Notes: generated from the sequence alone by a model not told the origin. Shown: positions 17,980 through 25,292, counted from the first letter of the stretch. The stretch: 57,146 bases of DNA from Eubacteriales bacterium (GCA_030527665.1 JAUNAK010000008.1:1-57146); one strand, 5' to 3'. Program-made: numbers and translations.

Positions 17980-19526
17980 TGAGCAGCACAAAAACATCAC
18001 AGGCAAATACAGATATTTTCGGTTATCTGTCCGATTTTCTTGCCTATCTGAAATCGCATATACTTTACACGATCGGCACCTATCTATTCATTATCACTTT
18101 GTACGGTTCCTGGGCATTTCAGGATATCGTCACCTTCGACGAGGAGGGGCTTTACTCTGCATATAATGCCTCAATATGGTATGAGCAGTGGATCTCACTG
18201 GGACGCTTTTCTCTCGTAGCACTGAAAAGACTCCTGAATGTCTATGTAATCAGCCCGTTCTTTTCCATGACGGTATTCCTGCTGCTGTTTCCGCTTTCCG
18301 TACTGCTGGTAAATTACTGTCTGTACCTGTGGAATCAGCGAAAGGACAGCCCGCTGGCATCCTTCCTGATGCTCTTCGTCTATCTGACCCATCCGATCTG
18401 GGCACTGCAGTTCCAGTATCAGAACCAGATCGAAGTGATCAGTGTAATTTTCTGCGTTCTGCCGATCGGCATGATTGCTTTGTATGATTATCTCCGGACG
18501 AAGCGTCCGCCTGCGGGAATCCTGGCACTGCTTCTGCTTGTCTTTTCCTTCGGCGGCTACCAGTCCTTTATCTTTGTATATCTGGAGCTTGCAGTGGTCA
18601 TGCTTCTGCTGATGCTGGACTGGGCCTATATCTCCAGAAGGGAAGTCTGGAAGGACTTTTTACGGATCATCTTTTTCACGATCATTGCCTTTGCCATTTA
18701 CGAAGCAATCGTCATCGTGACCCGCCGTCTGTTCGGAAGTTCCGTACCGTATCTGAATTCCCAGATTGAATGGAAGACACAGCCGTTCTCCGAATGTGCT
18801 GCCAAAACCATGCAGTATCTGAGAAAGCTTTTCCTCGGCACAGACACCTATGTCTACTCCAAACTCTTTGGTCTGGAAGCTCTGCTTCTCCTTGTATGGG
18901 GCTGCGTGCTGTTTATCCGGAAGAAAAAGTTTTCACCGGAACGTCTCCTGCTGGTTCTTGCCTGGATGATCTGCCCGGTTCTTCTCGGCATCGTTACGAC
19001 CGGAAACCTGGTGGAACGTGCGGAATTCGCCTTTATTTTCGCCATCGGAAGCGGATGCTATCTGCTGTTCCGATCGATCGATTCTCAAAACAGATACTGC
19101 AAGTCCATTCTTGCTCTTGTATTGTGCCTTGCAGTGATCCGCGTACAGATGGTACCGATCACCAGACTCTTATATACCGGCTCTGTCACCATGCGCAACG
19201 ACGCCAGATGGATGGATTCCATTTACCGCCTGGCGGAAGAAAACGGTGCCGCTCCCGGCGATGCCATCTGGTTTATCGGCGGACAGGTCAATTTCGACAA
19301 CGGAGCTGCATACAGCAATGAAGTTATCGGCATCTCCTACTTTGAGATCACCGGCTTTGCTACCGACAAGGCCGTACAGGCCATGCAGGATTACGGCTAC
19401 AATGTCTGCAGCCCGTCCCAGGAGCAGATCGAAGAGGCATCCCGGCTTGCACAGGATATGCCCAACTGGCCAGCCCGTGAATCTGTTCAGGTCAAGGATC
19501 ATCTGATTGTTGTAAAAATGTCCTGA
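17979..19526 (+). CDS. GtrII-like membrane glucosyltransferase
   Basis: 515-residue protein with about eleven transmembrane segments, matching the glucosyltransferase GtrII family (PF14264) in its layout: an acidic VTFDEEGLYSAYNA loop after the first helix and the QFQYQNQIEVISV segment in a later loop. Family members transfer a polyprenyl-phosphate-linked sugar to a surface polysaccharide or teichoic acid on the outer face of the membrane. The TGATG overlap with the GtrB-like gene supports joint action. The sugar and acceptor are unknown. A strong terminator follows at 19638. Confidence 0.85.
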   Translation: MSSTKTSQANTDIFGYLSDFLAYLKSHILYTIGTYLFIITLYGSWAFQDIVTFDEEGLYSAYNASIWYEQWISLGRFSLVALKRLLNVYVISPFFSMTVFLLLFPLSVLLVNYCLYLWNQRKDSPLASFLMLFVYLTHPIWALQFQYQNQIEVISVIFCVLPIGMIALYDYLRTKRPPAGILALLLLVFSFGGYQSFIFVYLELAVVMLLLMLDWAYISRREVWKDFLRIIFFTIIAFAIYEAIVIVTRRLFGSSVPYLNSQIEWKTQPFSECAAKTMQYLRKLFLGTDTYVYSKLFGLEALLLLVWGCVLFIRKKKFSPERLLLVLAWMICPVLLGIVTTGNLVERAEFAFIFAIGSGCYLLFRSIDSQNRYCKSILALVLCLAVIRVQMVPITRLLYTGSVTMRNDARWMDSIYRLAEENGAAPGDAIWFIGGQVNFDNGAAYSNEVIGISYFEITGFATDKAVQAMQDYGYNVCSPSQEQIEEASRLAQDMPNWPARESVQVKDHLIVVKMS

Positions 19527-19637
19527 TGACAGATAACAGACGGATCCTGCCGGAGCATTTACATCATTTCAGAACACAACGTTCAAATCCGCAAAGGGAT
19601 CCGCGCAGGTATCTGCGTCCAATAAAAATATAGCAGC

Positions 19638-19670
19638 AGAGAAGCCGGCAGCCGTCGGCTTCTCTTTTTT
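19638..19670 (+). terminator. Terminator after the Gtr gene pair
   Basis: A 10-bp stem (19638-19647 with 19656-19665) is followed by TTTTTT. It lies within the 307-nt gap before asnB, which otherwise holds only the asnB promoter. Confidence 0.9.
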
Positions 19671-19764
19671 ATTCTTACGTGCTTTCCCGCATCTGCAGCG
19701 ATGCGCATATCAACCGGGAGATCGATCATATTCTTTTTCTCTGTCTCTACTGTTTTTTCCTACC

Positions 19765-19793
19765 TTGCGGCAGCTGCAAACGGGCTTTATAAT
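19765..19793 (+). promoter_or_regulatory. asnB promoter
   Basis: -35 TTGCGG (19765-19770), 17-nt spacer and consensus -10 TATAAT (19788-19793), about 35 nt ahead of the asnB start codon. The transcript has a very short leader without room for a T-box. Confidence 0.65.
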
Positions 19794-19833
19794 AAAGAAT
19801 CAATACTTTATCAATCCGAAAAGAGGACAGTTT

Positions 19834-21747
19834 ATGTGTGGAATCTGTGGTTTTACAGGACATGATGTAGAACAGAATACAGTTATTACAAATATGATGA
19901 ATCGAATCATCCATCGCGGACCGGACGGTGCCGGCGTATACAGCAGCCCCGCCATCACGATGGGCTTTCGCCGCCTGTCGATCATCGATCTGAGCAGTGC
20001 AGGCGACCAGCCGATGTACAACGAAGACAAAAGTCTGGTCATCACCTTCAATGGCGAGATCTACAACTACAAAGAGCTCCGTGAAGAACTGGAAGCTGCC
20101 GGACATGTTTTTTCCAATCATGCAGATACGGAGGTTCTGGTTCACGGATATGAAGAATGGGGTGCCAGGCTTCTGGACCGTCTGCGCGGCATGTTTGCAT
20201 TTCTGATCTGGGATACCCAAAAGGAGGAACTGTTTGCCGCCCGCGATATGTTCGGCATCAAGCCCTTCTATTACGGTCAGATCGACGGCCAGCTGGTCTA
20301 TGCATCCGAGATCAAGAGCATTCTGGAATACCCGCTTTATCATAAAGAAGTAAATACCGAGGCACTGGAGCAGTACCTGTCTTTCGAATACTCGGTACTT
20401 CCCGAAACCTTCTTCAAAGGCATCTTCAAGCTGATGCCCGGTCATTACATGATCTGGAAAAAAGGGGAACTGTCGATCTCCCGCTATTTCGATCCCATGC
20501 TGATTCCGGACAAAGGACCGGTCGATTCAGATAAGCTTACCGATGCAATCGACGAAGCCATGCAGGAATCCATTCGCTATCATATGGTCAGCGATGTAGA
20601 AGTCGCTTCTCTCCTGTCCAGCGGTGTCGATTCCAGCTATGTAGCCACCCAGTTTCACGGTGCCCGCACCTATACGGTCGGCTTTGACTATGAGACCTAC
20701 AACGAGATTCCCTATGCACAGGAGTTATCACAGACCCTCGGCATTCAGAATACCGGAAAAGTAATCTCTACCGAGGAATACTGGAACGAACTTTCCCGCA
20801 TCCAGTACTTTATGGATGAACCGCTGGCGGATGCTTCCGCTTCCGCGCTTTACTTCGTAGACCGCGAAGCTGCCAGGGATGTAAAGGTCATCCTCTCCGG
20901 CGAGGGCTCCGATGAGTTTTTCGGCGGTTATGTAATCTACCATGAACCGATGTCTCTGGCACGCTATCAGAAGCTTCCCAAGGGGCTCCGTAAAGGGCTT
21001 GCCGCCGTTGTCGATAAGCTGCCCGGTCATCCGAAAGGAAAGGGCTTTATTCTCCGCGGTTCCCGTGATGTGCAGGAGCGCTTCATCGGCAACGCAAATG
21101 TATATGATATGAAGCTCCGCAATAAGGTTCTGAAGCATACCACATCGGATTCCGAACCCTGGCGTCTGACTGCTCCTTATTATCAGAAAGCACAGAACAG
21201 CGGGCTGAAAGAAACCGAGATGATGCAGTATATCGATCTGAACTTCTGGCTGGTCGGTGACATTCTTCTGAAAGCGGATAAGATGAGCATGGCCCATTCC
21301 ATCGAGAGCCGTGTTCCCTTCCTGGACCGCGGTGTCTGGGAATGTGCACGACGGATCCCGCTGGAGGAAAAAGTCACCAATGAAAATACGAAGGTATGTT
21401 TCCGCCGGGCTGCCCATCGCTATCTGACGGATTTCCAGGCTAAGAAGAAAAAGCTGGGCTTCCCGGTTCCGATCCGTGTATGGCTTCGTCAGGACAAATA
21501 CTACAATATCGTCAGAGAAGCATTTACCGGTGAGACTGCCGGGCAGTTCTTCCACACCGATGAACTGGTTCGCATTCTGGATGCCCATAAAGCGGGCAAA
21601 GAAGATTACAGCCGGCACATCTGGGTCGTATACATGTTCCTCCTCTGGTATAAGGAATACTTCACCGAAGGCGGCTGCAGTGTCACCATGGAAGATGAAC
21701 TGGAAATGGAGCGTACCAGAAAAAACAATCGTGCACAGGCTCTGTAA
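19834..21747 (+). CDS. asnB: Glutamine-hydrolysing asparagine synthetase
   Basis: Makes asparagine from aspartate, glutamine and ATP. The start is the ATG at 19834, because the mature protein needs the nucleophile Cys2 at the N terminus (MCGICGF); frame-open sequence upstream is not part of it. 637 residues: glutaminase domain with GPDGAG and FNGEIYNY, then the synthetase domain with the pyrophosphate loop SSGVDSSYVA and the conserved GEGSDEFFGGY. This is the AsnB/AsnO bacterial type of normal length. Its position after the polysaccharide genes is probably incidental, although AsnB paralogues that amidate cell-wall components exist and cannot be excluded. Confidence 0.96.
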   Translation: MCGICGFTGHDVEQNTVITNMMNRIIHRGPDGAGVYSSPAITMGFRRLSIIDLSSAGDQPMYNEDKSLVITFNGEIYNYKELREELEAAGHVFSNHADTEVLVHGYEEWGARLLDRLRGMFAFLIWDTQKEELFAARDMFGIKPFYYGQIDGQLVYASEIKSILEYPLYHKEVNTEALEQYLSFEYSVLPETFFKGIFKLMPGHYMIWKKGELSISRYFDPMLIPDKGPVDSDKLTDAIDEAMQESIRYHMVSDVEVASLLSSGVDSSYVATQFHGARTYTVGFDYETYNEIPYAQELSQTLGIQNTGKVISTEEYWNELSRIQYFMDEPLADASASALYFVDREAARDVKVILSGEGSDEFFGGYVIYHEPMSLARYQKLPKGLRKGLAAVVDKLPGHPKGKGFILRGSRDVQERFIGNANVYDMKLRNKVLKHTTSDSEPWRLTAPYYQKAQNSGLKETEMMQYIDLNFWLVGDILLKADKMSMAHSIESRVPFLDRGVWECARRIPLEEKVTNENTKVCFRRAAHRYLTDFQAKKKKLGFPVPIRVWLRQDKYYNIVREAFTGETAGQFFHTDELVRILDAHKAGKEDYSRHIWVVYMFLLWYKEYFTEGGCSVTMEDELEMERTRKNNRAQAL

Positions 21748-21867
21748 GTATTCGATTGCGAATCTCGCAGGATGTTTCATGCGGGCTGCTGAGCGCCTGG
21801 AGTTCCACCGCACTGAAAAAAATATGTACAGTGACAGTTTGCATACTCTAACAGATATTAAAATAAA

Positions 21868-21896
21868 TGGACATTCTTTTACTGCCGTGCTATACT
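21868..21896 (+). promoter_or_regulatory. Strong promoter upstream of the DtxR-family gene
   Basis: -35 TGGACA (21868-21873), 17-nt spacer and extended -10 TGCTATACT (hexamer 21891-21896). The predicted start is near 21903, only about 11 nt before a complete intrinsic terminator, so this promoter drives either a very short RNA or an attenuated leader of the regulator gene. Confidence 0.65.
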
Positions 21897-21913
21897 GAAA
21901 GCGCGGCAAAAGC

Positions 21914-21947
21914 AAAAGGAGCAGCTGCCGTGCAGCTGTTCCTTTTT
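21914..21947 (+). terminator. Terminator or attenuator ahead of the DtxR-family gene
   Basis: Stem AAAGGA-g-CAGCTG / CAGCTG-t-TCCTTT with a 5-nt loop and a run of seven T. It is about 165 nt past asnB and 95 nt before the regulator start. It can end asnB transcripts and would also stop transcripts from the promoter at 21868. Confidence 0.85.
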
Positions 21948-22041
21948 TTAACCCATACGCAGGGACCCGACAGCAGTCCTCTGCCCGCCATACGGGCAAA
22001 AATTCACGCTGGAATTTATTAAGAAAAGGTGGACCAAAACA

Positions 22042-22413
22042 ATGACCATTCAGAAATCCGCAGAAGATTATCTTGAAGCAATGCTCATGCTGAAACAGAA
22101 AAACGGTTATATCCGTTCCGTTGATATTGCCGCACATCTGGGAGTTACCAAACCGAGCGTCAGCTATGCTACCAAGCGTTTACGTGAGAACGGCTTCCTT
22201 ACCATGGACCATTCCGGCTTCATCACTCTTACCGAAACCGGTATGGAGATCGCAGACCGTGTATATTCCCGTCACAAAATGCTGACCGAGTTCTTCTCTC
22301 TGATCGGTGTCAGTGATGAAGTAGCACGCGAGGATGCCTGCAAAGTAGAACATGACATCAGCGAAGAGACCTTCAATGCCATGTCCCGCTATCTGGAACA
22401 GAATAAAGGCTGA
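22042..22413 (+). CDS. DtxR/MntR-family metal-dependent transcriptional regulator
   Basis: 123-residue regulator: winged helix-turn-helix (residues 1-65, with the recognition helix around VTKPSVSYATKRLREN) and a dimerisation/metal domain, without the SH3-like third domain of DtxR. Aligned by eye with B. subtilis MntR, the metal ligands are Asp9, Glu12, His78, Cys100, Glu103 and His104. MntR has Glu at the position of Cys100, while iron-sensing DtxR/IdeR has Cys there; so the site is a hybrid and could sense iron. Downstream lies a promoter flanked by two palindromes and a probable small RNA, the natural target candidate. Start at ATG after AAGGTGG-like sequence. Confidence 0.93.
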   Translation: MTIQKSAEDYLEAMLMLKQKNGYIRSVDIAAHLGVTKPSVSYATKRLRENGFLTMDHSGFITLTETGMEIADRVYSRHKMLTEFFSLIGVSDEVAREDACKVEHDISEETFNAMSRYLEQNKG

Positions 22414-22421
22414 TTTGTTAC

Positions 22422-22457
22422 AGCTTCGTGCGAATACTGATTCGTGCGAAGCTTTTT
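22422..22457 (+). terminator. Terminator of the DtxR-family gene
   Basis: A 14-bp stem (with two G-U pairs) and 4-nt loop ACTG starting 8 nt after the stop codon, followed by TTTTT. It separates the regulator gene from the downstream promoter. Confidence 0.9.
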
Positions 22458-22502
22458 CTTTTCCGTTCGCATAAAAATAAAATGCCTTTTTTTCAAATTT
22501 AT

Positions 22503-22518
22503 GTTTGACATATCTAAC
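22503..22518 (+). promoter_or_regulatory. Operator-like palindrome 1
   Basis: GTTTG-ACATAT-CTAAC, overlapping the -35 hexamer TTGACA (22505-22510). It shares architecture with palindrome 2 (one mismatch in the left half). The two centres are 41 bp apart, close to four helical turns. Confidence 0.6.
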
Positions 22519-22536
22519 TTTTGGTGTTACTATAAT
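22505..22536 (+). promoter_or_regulatory. Promoter of the candidate small RNA
   Basis: -35 TTGACA (22505-22510) is consensus. Two -10 readings are possible: TACTAT (22528-22533) with a 17-nt spacer, or TATAAT (22531-22536) with a 20-nt spacer. Either gives a start near 22540-22543. No open reading frame with a ribosome binding site follows before the terminator at 22701. Confidence 0.75.
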
Positions 22537-22543
22537 CTTGCAA

Positions 22544-22559
22544 GTTAGATATAACTAAC
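22544..22559 (+). promoter_or_regulatory. Operator-like palindrome 2
   Basis: GTTAG-ATATAA-CTAAC, a perfect 5-bp inverted repeat with 6-bp spacer over the predicted transcription start. The half-sites resemble the GTTAG/CTAAC core in the DtxR consensus, but the spacing differs, so assignment to the neighbouring regulator is inference. Confidence 0.6.
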
Positions 22560-22695
22560 AAACGCACATACATATCTCTTTCTAAATGTGACAAGAAGTC
22601 ACGCGTTAACATACCCATCGTTAACAAAACCTGGACACCCCATATGTCCAACCTCCATCGCACTGCAGCCTAACACAACTGCAGATGCATAATGA

Positions 22696-22737
22696 AAAAA
22701 GGAGCTGCCATTCCATCCGGCAGCTCCTCTTTTATTT
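22696..22737 (+). terminator. Terminator of the candidate small RNA
   Basis: GGAGCTGCC / GGCAGCTCC (22701-22709 with 22719-22727), 9-nt loop, preceded by AAAAA and followed by TCTTTTATTT. Confidence 0.92.
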
Positions 22738-22764
22738 AAAAGACTCTCCATTTAAAATCCATCA

Positions 22765-22797
22765 CTAAAAAGGCACTCGCTTTTCTGCGAGTGCCTG
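22765..22797 (-). terminator. Terminator of the AI-2E family gene
   Basis: Ten-bp stem AGGCACTCGC / GCGAGTGCCT with a 6-nt loop, followed on the minus strand by TTTTT. It faces the small RNA terminator, giving two separate converging terminators. Confidence 0.9.
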
Positions 22798-22831
22798 CAT
22801 CATACCCGGCTCCATTTACCGGATTCGTATT

Positions 22832-24130
22832 CTATTTATCTTCTATCTGTTTATGTACAGCTTTCTCGACCGCCTTTTCAACGACCTCCGCTGCAAGTTT
22901 GTTCTCCACTGCGTTTTCCACCGCATTTTCTACAGCCTGTTCAACAGCATATCCAATGGCTTCCTCAGCTTCGGCATCCTTGGATTCCTTTTTTCTTTTC
23001 CCATGCCCTTTCTTCAGTTTCTCCATCCGCAGCAGGATCAGGTTGTGATAAACAAAGTTGAAGATCGCCGCACAGGGAATACTGATCAGGACACCAAGCA
23101 CACCCAGCATGCGTCCGCCGACAACGATGAATACAAGGATCCAGACTGAAGGTACTCCCAATGTATCCCCGAACAGTTTCGGCTTGATTATATATCCGTC
23201 AACCGTCTGGAGAACGATCGTGAATATCAAAAACCACAGGGCATACCAGGGATTAACAAGTATAAGTACCAAAGCTCCGACGACCGCACCCACGATCGGA
23301 CCAAAGGTCGGAGCAAGATTGGTCACACCGACAATGATGGATACAATGGAAATGTACTGCATACCGGCAATCAGCATAAAAGCGGCATTTGCGCAGCCGA
23401 CGATCAGTCCGTCCAGCAGATCACAGACGATATAGCGAATCAGGATCGAGTGACAGCGTCCAAAAAAATCACAATACGCCGCATATGTCTTATCTTTCAT
23501 CGTCATCCGCAGTAAATTGCCGAATCCGTTCAGAAGATGCTTCTTATCAAAAAGAAAGTAAATACCCAGGATCGTACCGAGGATCCATGTCATCAGATTT
23601 TTTCCCATGCTGATGGTCGTCTTTGCAATATCCGGCATGCTGCTTGGAACGATCCGCAGCAGTGTATCGACCATATCCTCACCTTTGCTGACAATGTCCG
23701 AAATCGGAAGTGCAGACTCCGCTCCCATTTCTTCCAGCGTTCCCATCCAACCCTTCAGGTTCGATGCGTAGCTGCCGATATTATTGATCAGCATTGTTAC
23801 ACTGCTGACAATAGCAGGAATCAGGGAAACCAGTATCAGCGTAATTCCGAGCATGATCGTAAGGATCGCCAGAATAACCGAAGCTCCTCTGATTCTCTGT
23901 TCCCTCTTCATTCGCCTGCGAAGCAGTTTCTCAAAGCACTTGACAAGCGGATCGATCACATAGGCAATAATGATTCCAAGCACGACCGGATAGATCCATT
24001 GCCAGATCTTGCTGCATACCGCTCCCACCAGATAAATATGCGAACCGGCAAGATAAACAAGCACCGCCAGGGACAGAGCAATAGCCATATCCAGCCAGTT
24101 TCCATCCTTCCAGTGTTTCCATAGTTTCAT
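22832..24130 (-). CDS. AI-2E family transporter (permease) with a repetitive tail
   Basis: 432-residue polytopic membrane protein of the AI-2E/YdbI superfamily (PF01594): two N-terminal helix pairs, a long loop with predicted helical regions at about 125-200, and four or five C-terminal helices containing the conserved NLAPTFGPIVGAVVGAL and GVPSVWILVFIVVGG segments. Family members export small molecules or exchange Na+/H+; the name does not guarantee AI-2 transport. The last about 45 residues are a charged, low-complexity tail of AVEN/AVEK-type tetrapeptide repeats, likely a cytoplasmic amphipathic helix. Start at ATG (24128-24130) behind AGGAGG. An extended -10 TGCTATAAT lies at 24239-24244 on this strand. 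Confidence 0.92.
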   Translation of the reverse strand: MKLWKHWKDGNWLDMAIALSLAVLVYLAGSHIYLVGAVCSKIWQWIYPVVLGIIIAYVIDPLVKCFEKLLRRRMKREQRIRGASVILAILTIMLGITLILVSLIPAIVSSVTMLINNIGSYASNLKGWMGTLEEMGAESALPISDIVSKGEDMVDTLLRIVPSSMPDIAKTTISMGKNLMTWILGTILGIYFLFDKKHLLNGFGNLLRMTMKDKTYAAYCDFFGRCHSILIRYIVCDLLDGLIVGCANAAFMLIAGMQYISIVSIIVGVTNLAPTFGPIVGAVVGALVLILVNPWYALWFLIFTIVLQTVDGYIIKPKLFGDTLGVPSVWILVFIVVGGRMLGVLGVLISIPCAAIFNFVYHNLILLRMEKLKKGHGKRKKESKDAEAEEAIGYAVEQAVENAVENAVENKLAAEVVEKAVEKAVHKQIEDK

Positions 24131-24238
24131 AGAATTCCTCCTGTATAATAATGCCTGTCCGCCTTGATCCAATCCACGGTCATCCCAGCAGACAGCTCTC
24201 CAGCTGTATATCCTTTCAGGCAATTGTAAATTCACTTT

Positions 24239-24265
24239 ATTATAGCATATCCGTTCTGGTATAAT
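24239..24265. promoter_or_regulatory. Back-to-back -10 elements between the AI-2E gene and the nucleotidase gene
   Basis: On the minus strand TGCTATAAT (hexamer 24239-24244) and on the plus strand TGGTATAAT (hexamer 24260-24265); both are extended -10 motifs without clear -35 boxes. The plus-strand transcript would have a leader of about 165 nt that includes repeat copy A. Confidence 0.5.
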
Positions 24266-24320
24266 CTTTACGATTGCTTGTATTTCTTAAAAAGCATTTC
24301 GGAGATTCTTGTAAATATCT

Positions 24321-24390
24321 TTCAAGTCGAGCTCTGCGAGACTTGGCGCGGGATTCGGGTCAGCTTTAGCTGACATCTACCCATCCGAAT
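24321..24390. repeat. Intergenic repeat, copy A
   Basis: 70-bp element beginning TTCAAGTCGAGCTCTGCGAG and ending CCCATCCGAAT. It contains the palindrome GTCAGCTTTAGCTGAC and complementary ends ATTCGGGT / ACCC..CCGAAT that can form a longer hairpin. About three quarters of positions match copy B at 25223-25292, in the same orientation; a partial copy C is at 55160-55195. Confidence 0.75.
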
Positions 24391-24434
24391 ATCTTCATCT
24401 CTCCCATTACACATACCTATAAGGAGAAAACAAT

Positions 24435-25043
24435 ATGTCCTTCAGTTTTTTTGCAACTGTTTCAAGAATGAAATACATCGAACGCTGGGCGCTGATGCGC
24501 AACTCCCGACCGGAAAATCTCAGCGAACACTCCCTGGAGGTCGCAATGATCGCACATGTTCTCTGTACTATCGGAAACGTCCGCTATCATAAAAATCTGG
24601 ATGCCGACAGAGCCGCATTGATCGGCATGTATCACGATGCCTCCGAGATCATCACCGGAGACATGCCTACTCCCGTCAAATATTTCAACAGGAAGATCAA
24701 GCATGCCTACAAGGAAGTGGAGCATACCGCGGAAAACCGTCTTCTGCAGGGGCTTCCGGATGACCTGCGGGACATCTATACCAGTATTTTCTATAATGAA
24801 CAGGCGGATGAGAACGAACAATATCTGCGAAAGCTTGTTAAGGCTGCAGATAAACTGTCCGCCCTGATCAAATGTATGGAAGAGGCAGACTCCGGAAACC
24901 GTGAGTTCCGTACCGCCGGCATCACCACCCGGAAAAGTGTGGATGCGGCAGCTGCGGAAATGCCGGAAGTTGCGGATTTTGTCCGCGATTTCCTCCCCTC
25001 CTACGGACTCACGCTGGATGAGCTTCTGGCGGATGAAGAATAA
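24435..25043 (+). CDS. yfbR: YfbR-type HD-domain 5 prime-nucleotidase
   Basis: 202-residue cytoplasmic HD phosphohydrolase. Metal ligands are visible in the expected order: His32 or so in LSEHSLEVA, the HD pair in GMYHDASEIITGDMPTP, and the later Asp in KAADKLSALIKC. That set with TGDMPTPVKY is diagnostic of the YfbR 5 prime-deoxynucleotidase family, which dephosphorylates deoxynucleoside monophosphates and cleans nucleotide pools. Length is normal (199 in E. coli). It stands alone between two copies of an intergenic repeat. Start at ATG behind AAGGAG. Confidence 0.94.
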   Translation: MSFSFFATVSRMKYIERWALMRNSRPENLSEHSLEVAMIAHVLCTIGNVRYHKNLDADRAALIGMYHDASEIITGDMPTPVKYFNRKIKHAYKEVEHTAENRLLQGLPDDLRDIYTSIFYNEQADENEQYLRKLVKAADKLSALIKCMEEADSGNREFRTAGITTRKSVDAAAAEMPEVADFVRDFLPSYGLTLDELLADEE

Positions 25044-25051
25044 ACCCCAAA

Positions 25052-25180
25052 AAACGCGCGTATTACGATACCGTTCTGCAAAAGGCGAATCATGAAAGAA
25101 GATTCGCATACAGGTCCGGCAGCTGCGAAGCAGCTTTCCATTGCCGAACACTAAGAGGAACGGTACGCATACGCGCGTTT
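25052..25180 (+). other. Branched, structured intergenic element
   Basis: Outer arms 25052-25076 and 25158-25180 pair over 12 bp (AAACGCGCGTAT) and, after an internal loop, 7 bp (ACCGTTC). Inside are two independent hairpins: GCGAATC/GATTCGC (25085-25107) and a two-step stem CGGCA-GCTGC/GCAGC-TGCCG (25117-25146). A T-rich stretch follows. It may be an elaborate terminator of the nucleotidase gene, a small mobile palindrome, or part of an RNA. Confidence 0.6.
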
Positions 25181-25222
25181 CTATTTTTCTCTCCTGCCTG
25201 CATATGCGGAGATCCCATCGGG

Positions 25223-25292
25223 TTCAGATCGAGCTCAACGAGACCAGGCGCGAAACTCGAGGCAGTTTTAGCTGGCATCTGCCCATCCGAAT
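25223..25292. repeat. Intergenic repeat, copy B
   Basis: 70-bp direct copy of the element at 24321-24390, with scattered differences; the internal palindrome is degenerate (GGCAGTTTTAGCTGGC). The two copies bracket the YfbR-type gene. Confidence 0.75.

Larger units (their letters stand above)
22540..22737 (+). ncRNA. Candidate metal-regulated small RNA
   Basis: Predicted transcript of about 195 nt between promoter and terminator with no convincing coding frame. It can fold into four hairpins: GTGAC/GTCAC (22588-22602), GTTAAC/GTTAAC (22605-22625), TGGACA/TGTCCA (22632-22650) and CTGCAG/CTGCAG (22663-22684), then the terminator. Loops read ATACCCATC, CCCCATA and CCTAACACAA, and the linker at 22651-22656 is ACCTCC, complementary to a Shine-Dalgarno core. 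C-rich unpaired loops of this kind are how many Firmicutes sRNAs block ribosome binding. Two operator-like palindromes flank the promoter, and a DtxR-family gene lies immediately upstream. By analogy with FsrA or RyhB it may be an iron- or manganese-starvation RNA; expression is not shown by sequence. Confidence 0.55.

Noticed and set aside
22505-22536. MerR-type promoter suggested by the 20-nt spacer
   Set aside because: An alternative -10 with 17-nt spacing exists and no dyad is centred in the spacer; the palindromes lie on either side of it.
22588-22692. 34-codon GTG-initiated frame inside the candidate small RNA
   Set aside because: No ribosome binding site, and the sequence is made of inverted repeats better explained as RNA structure.
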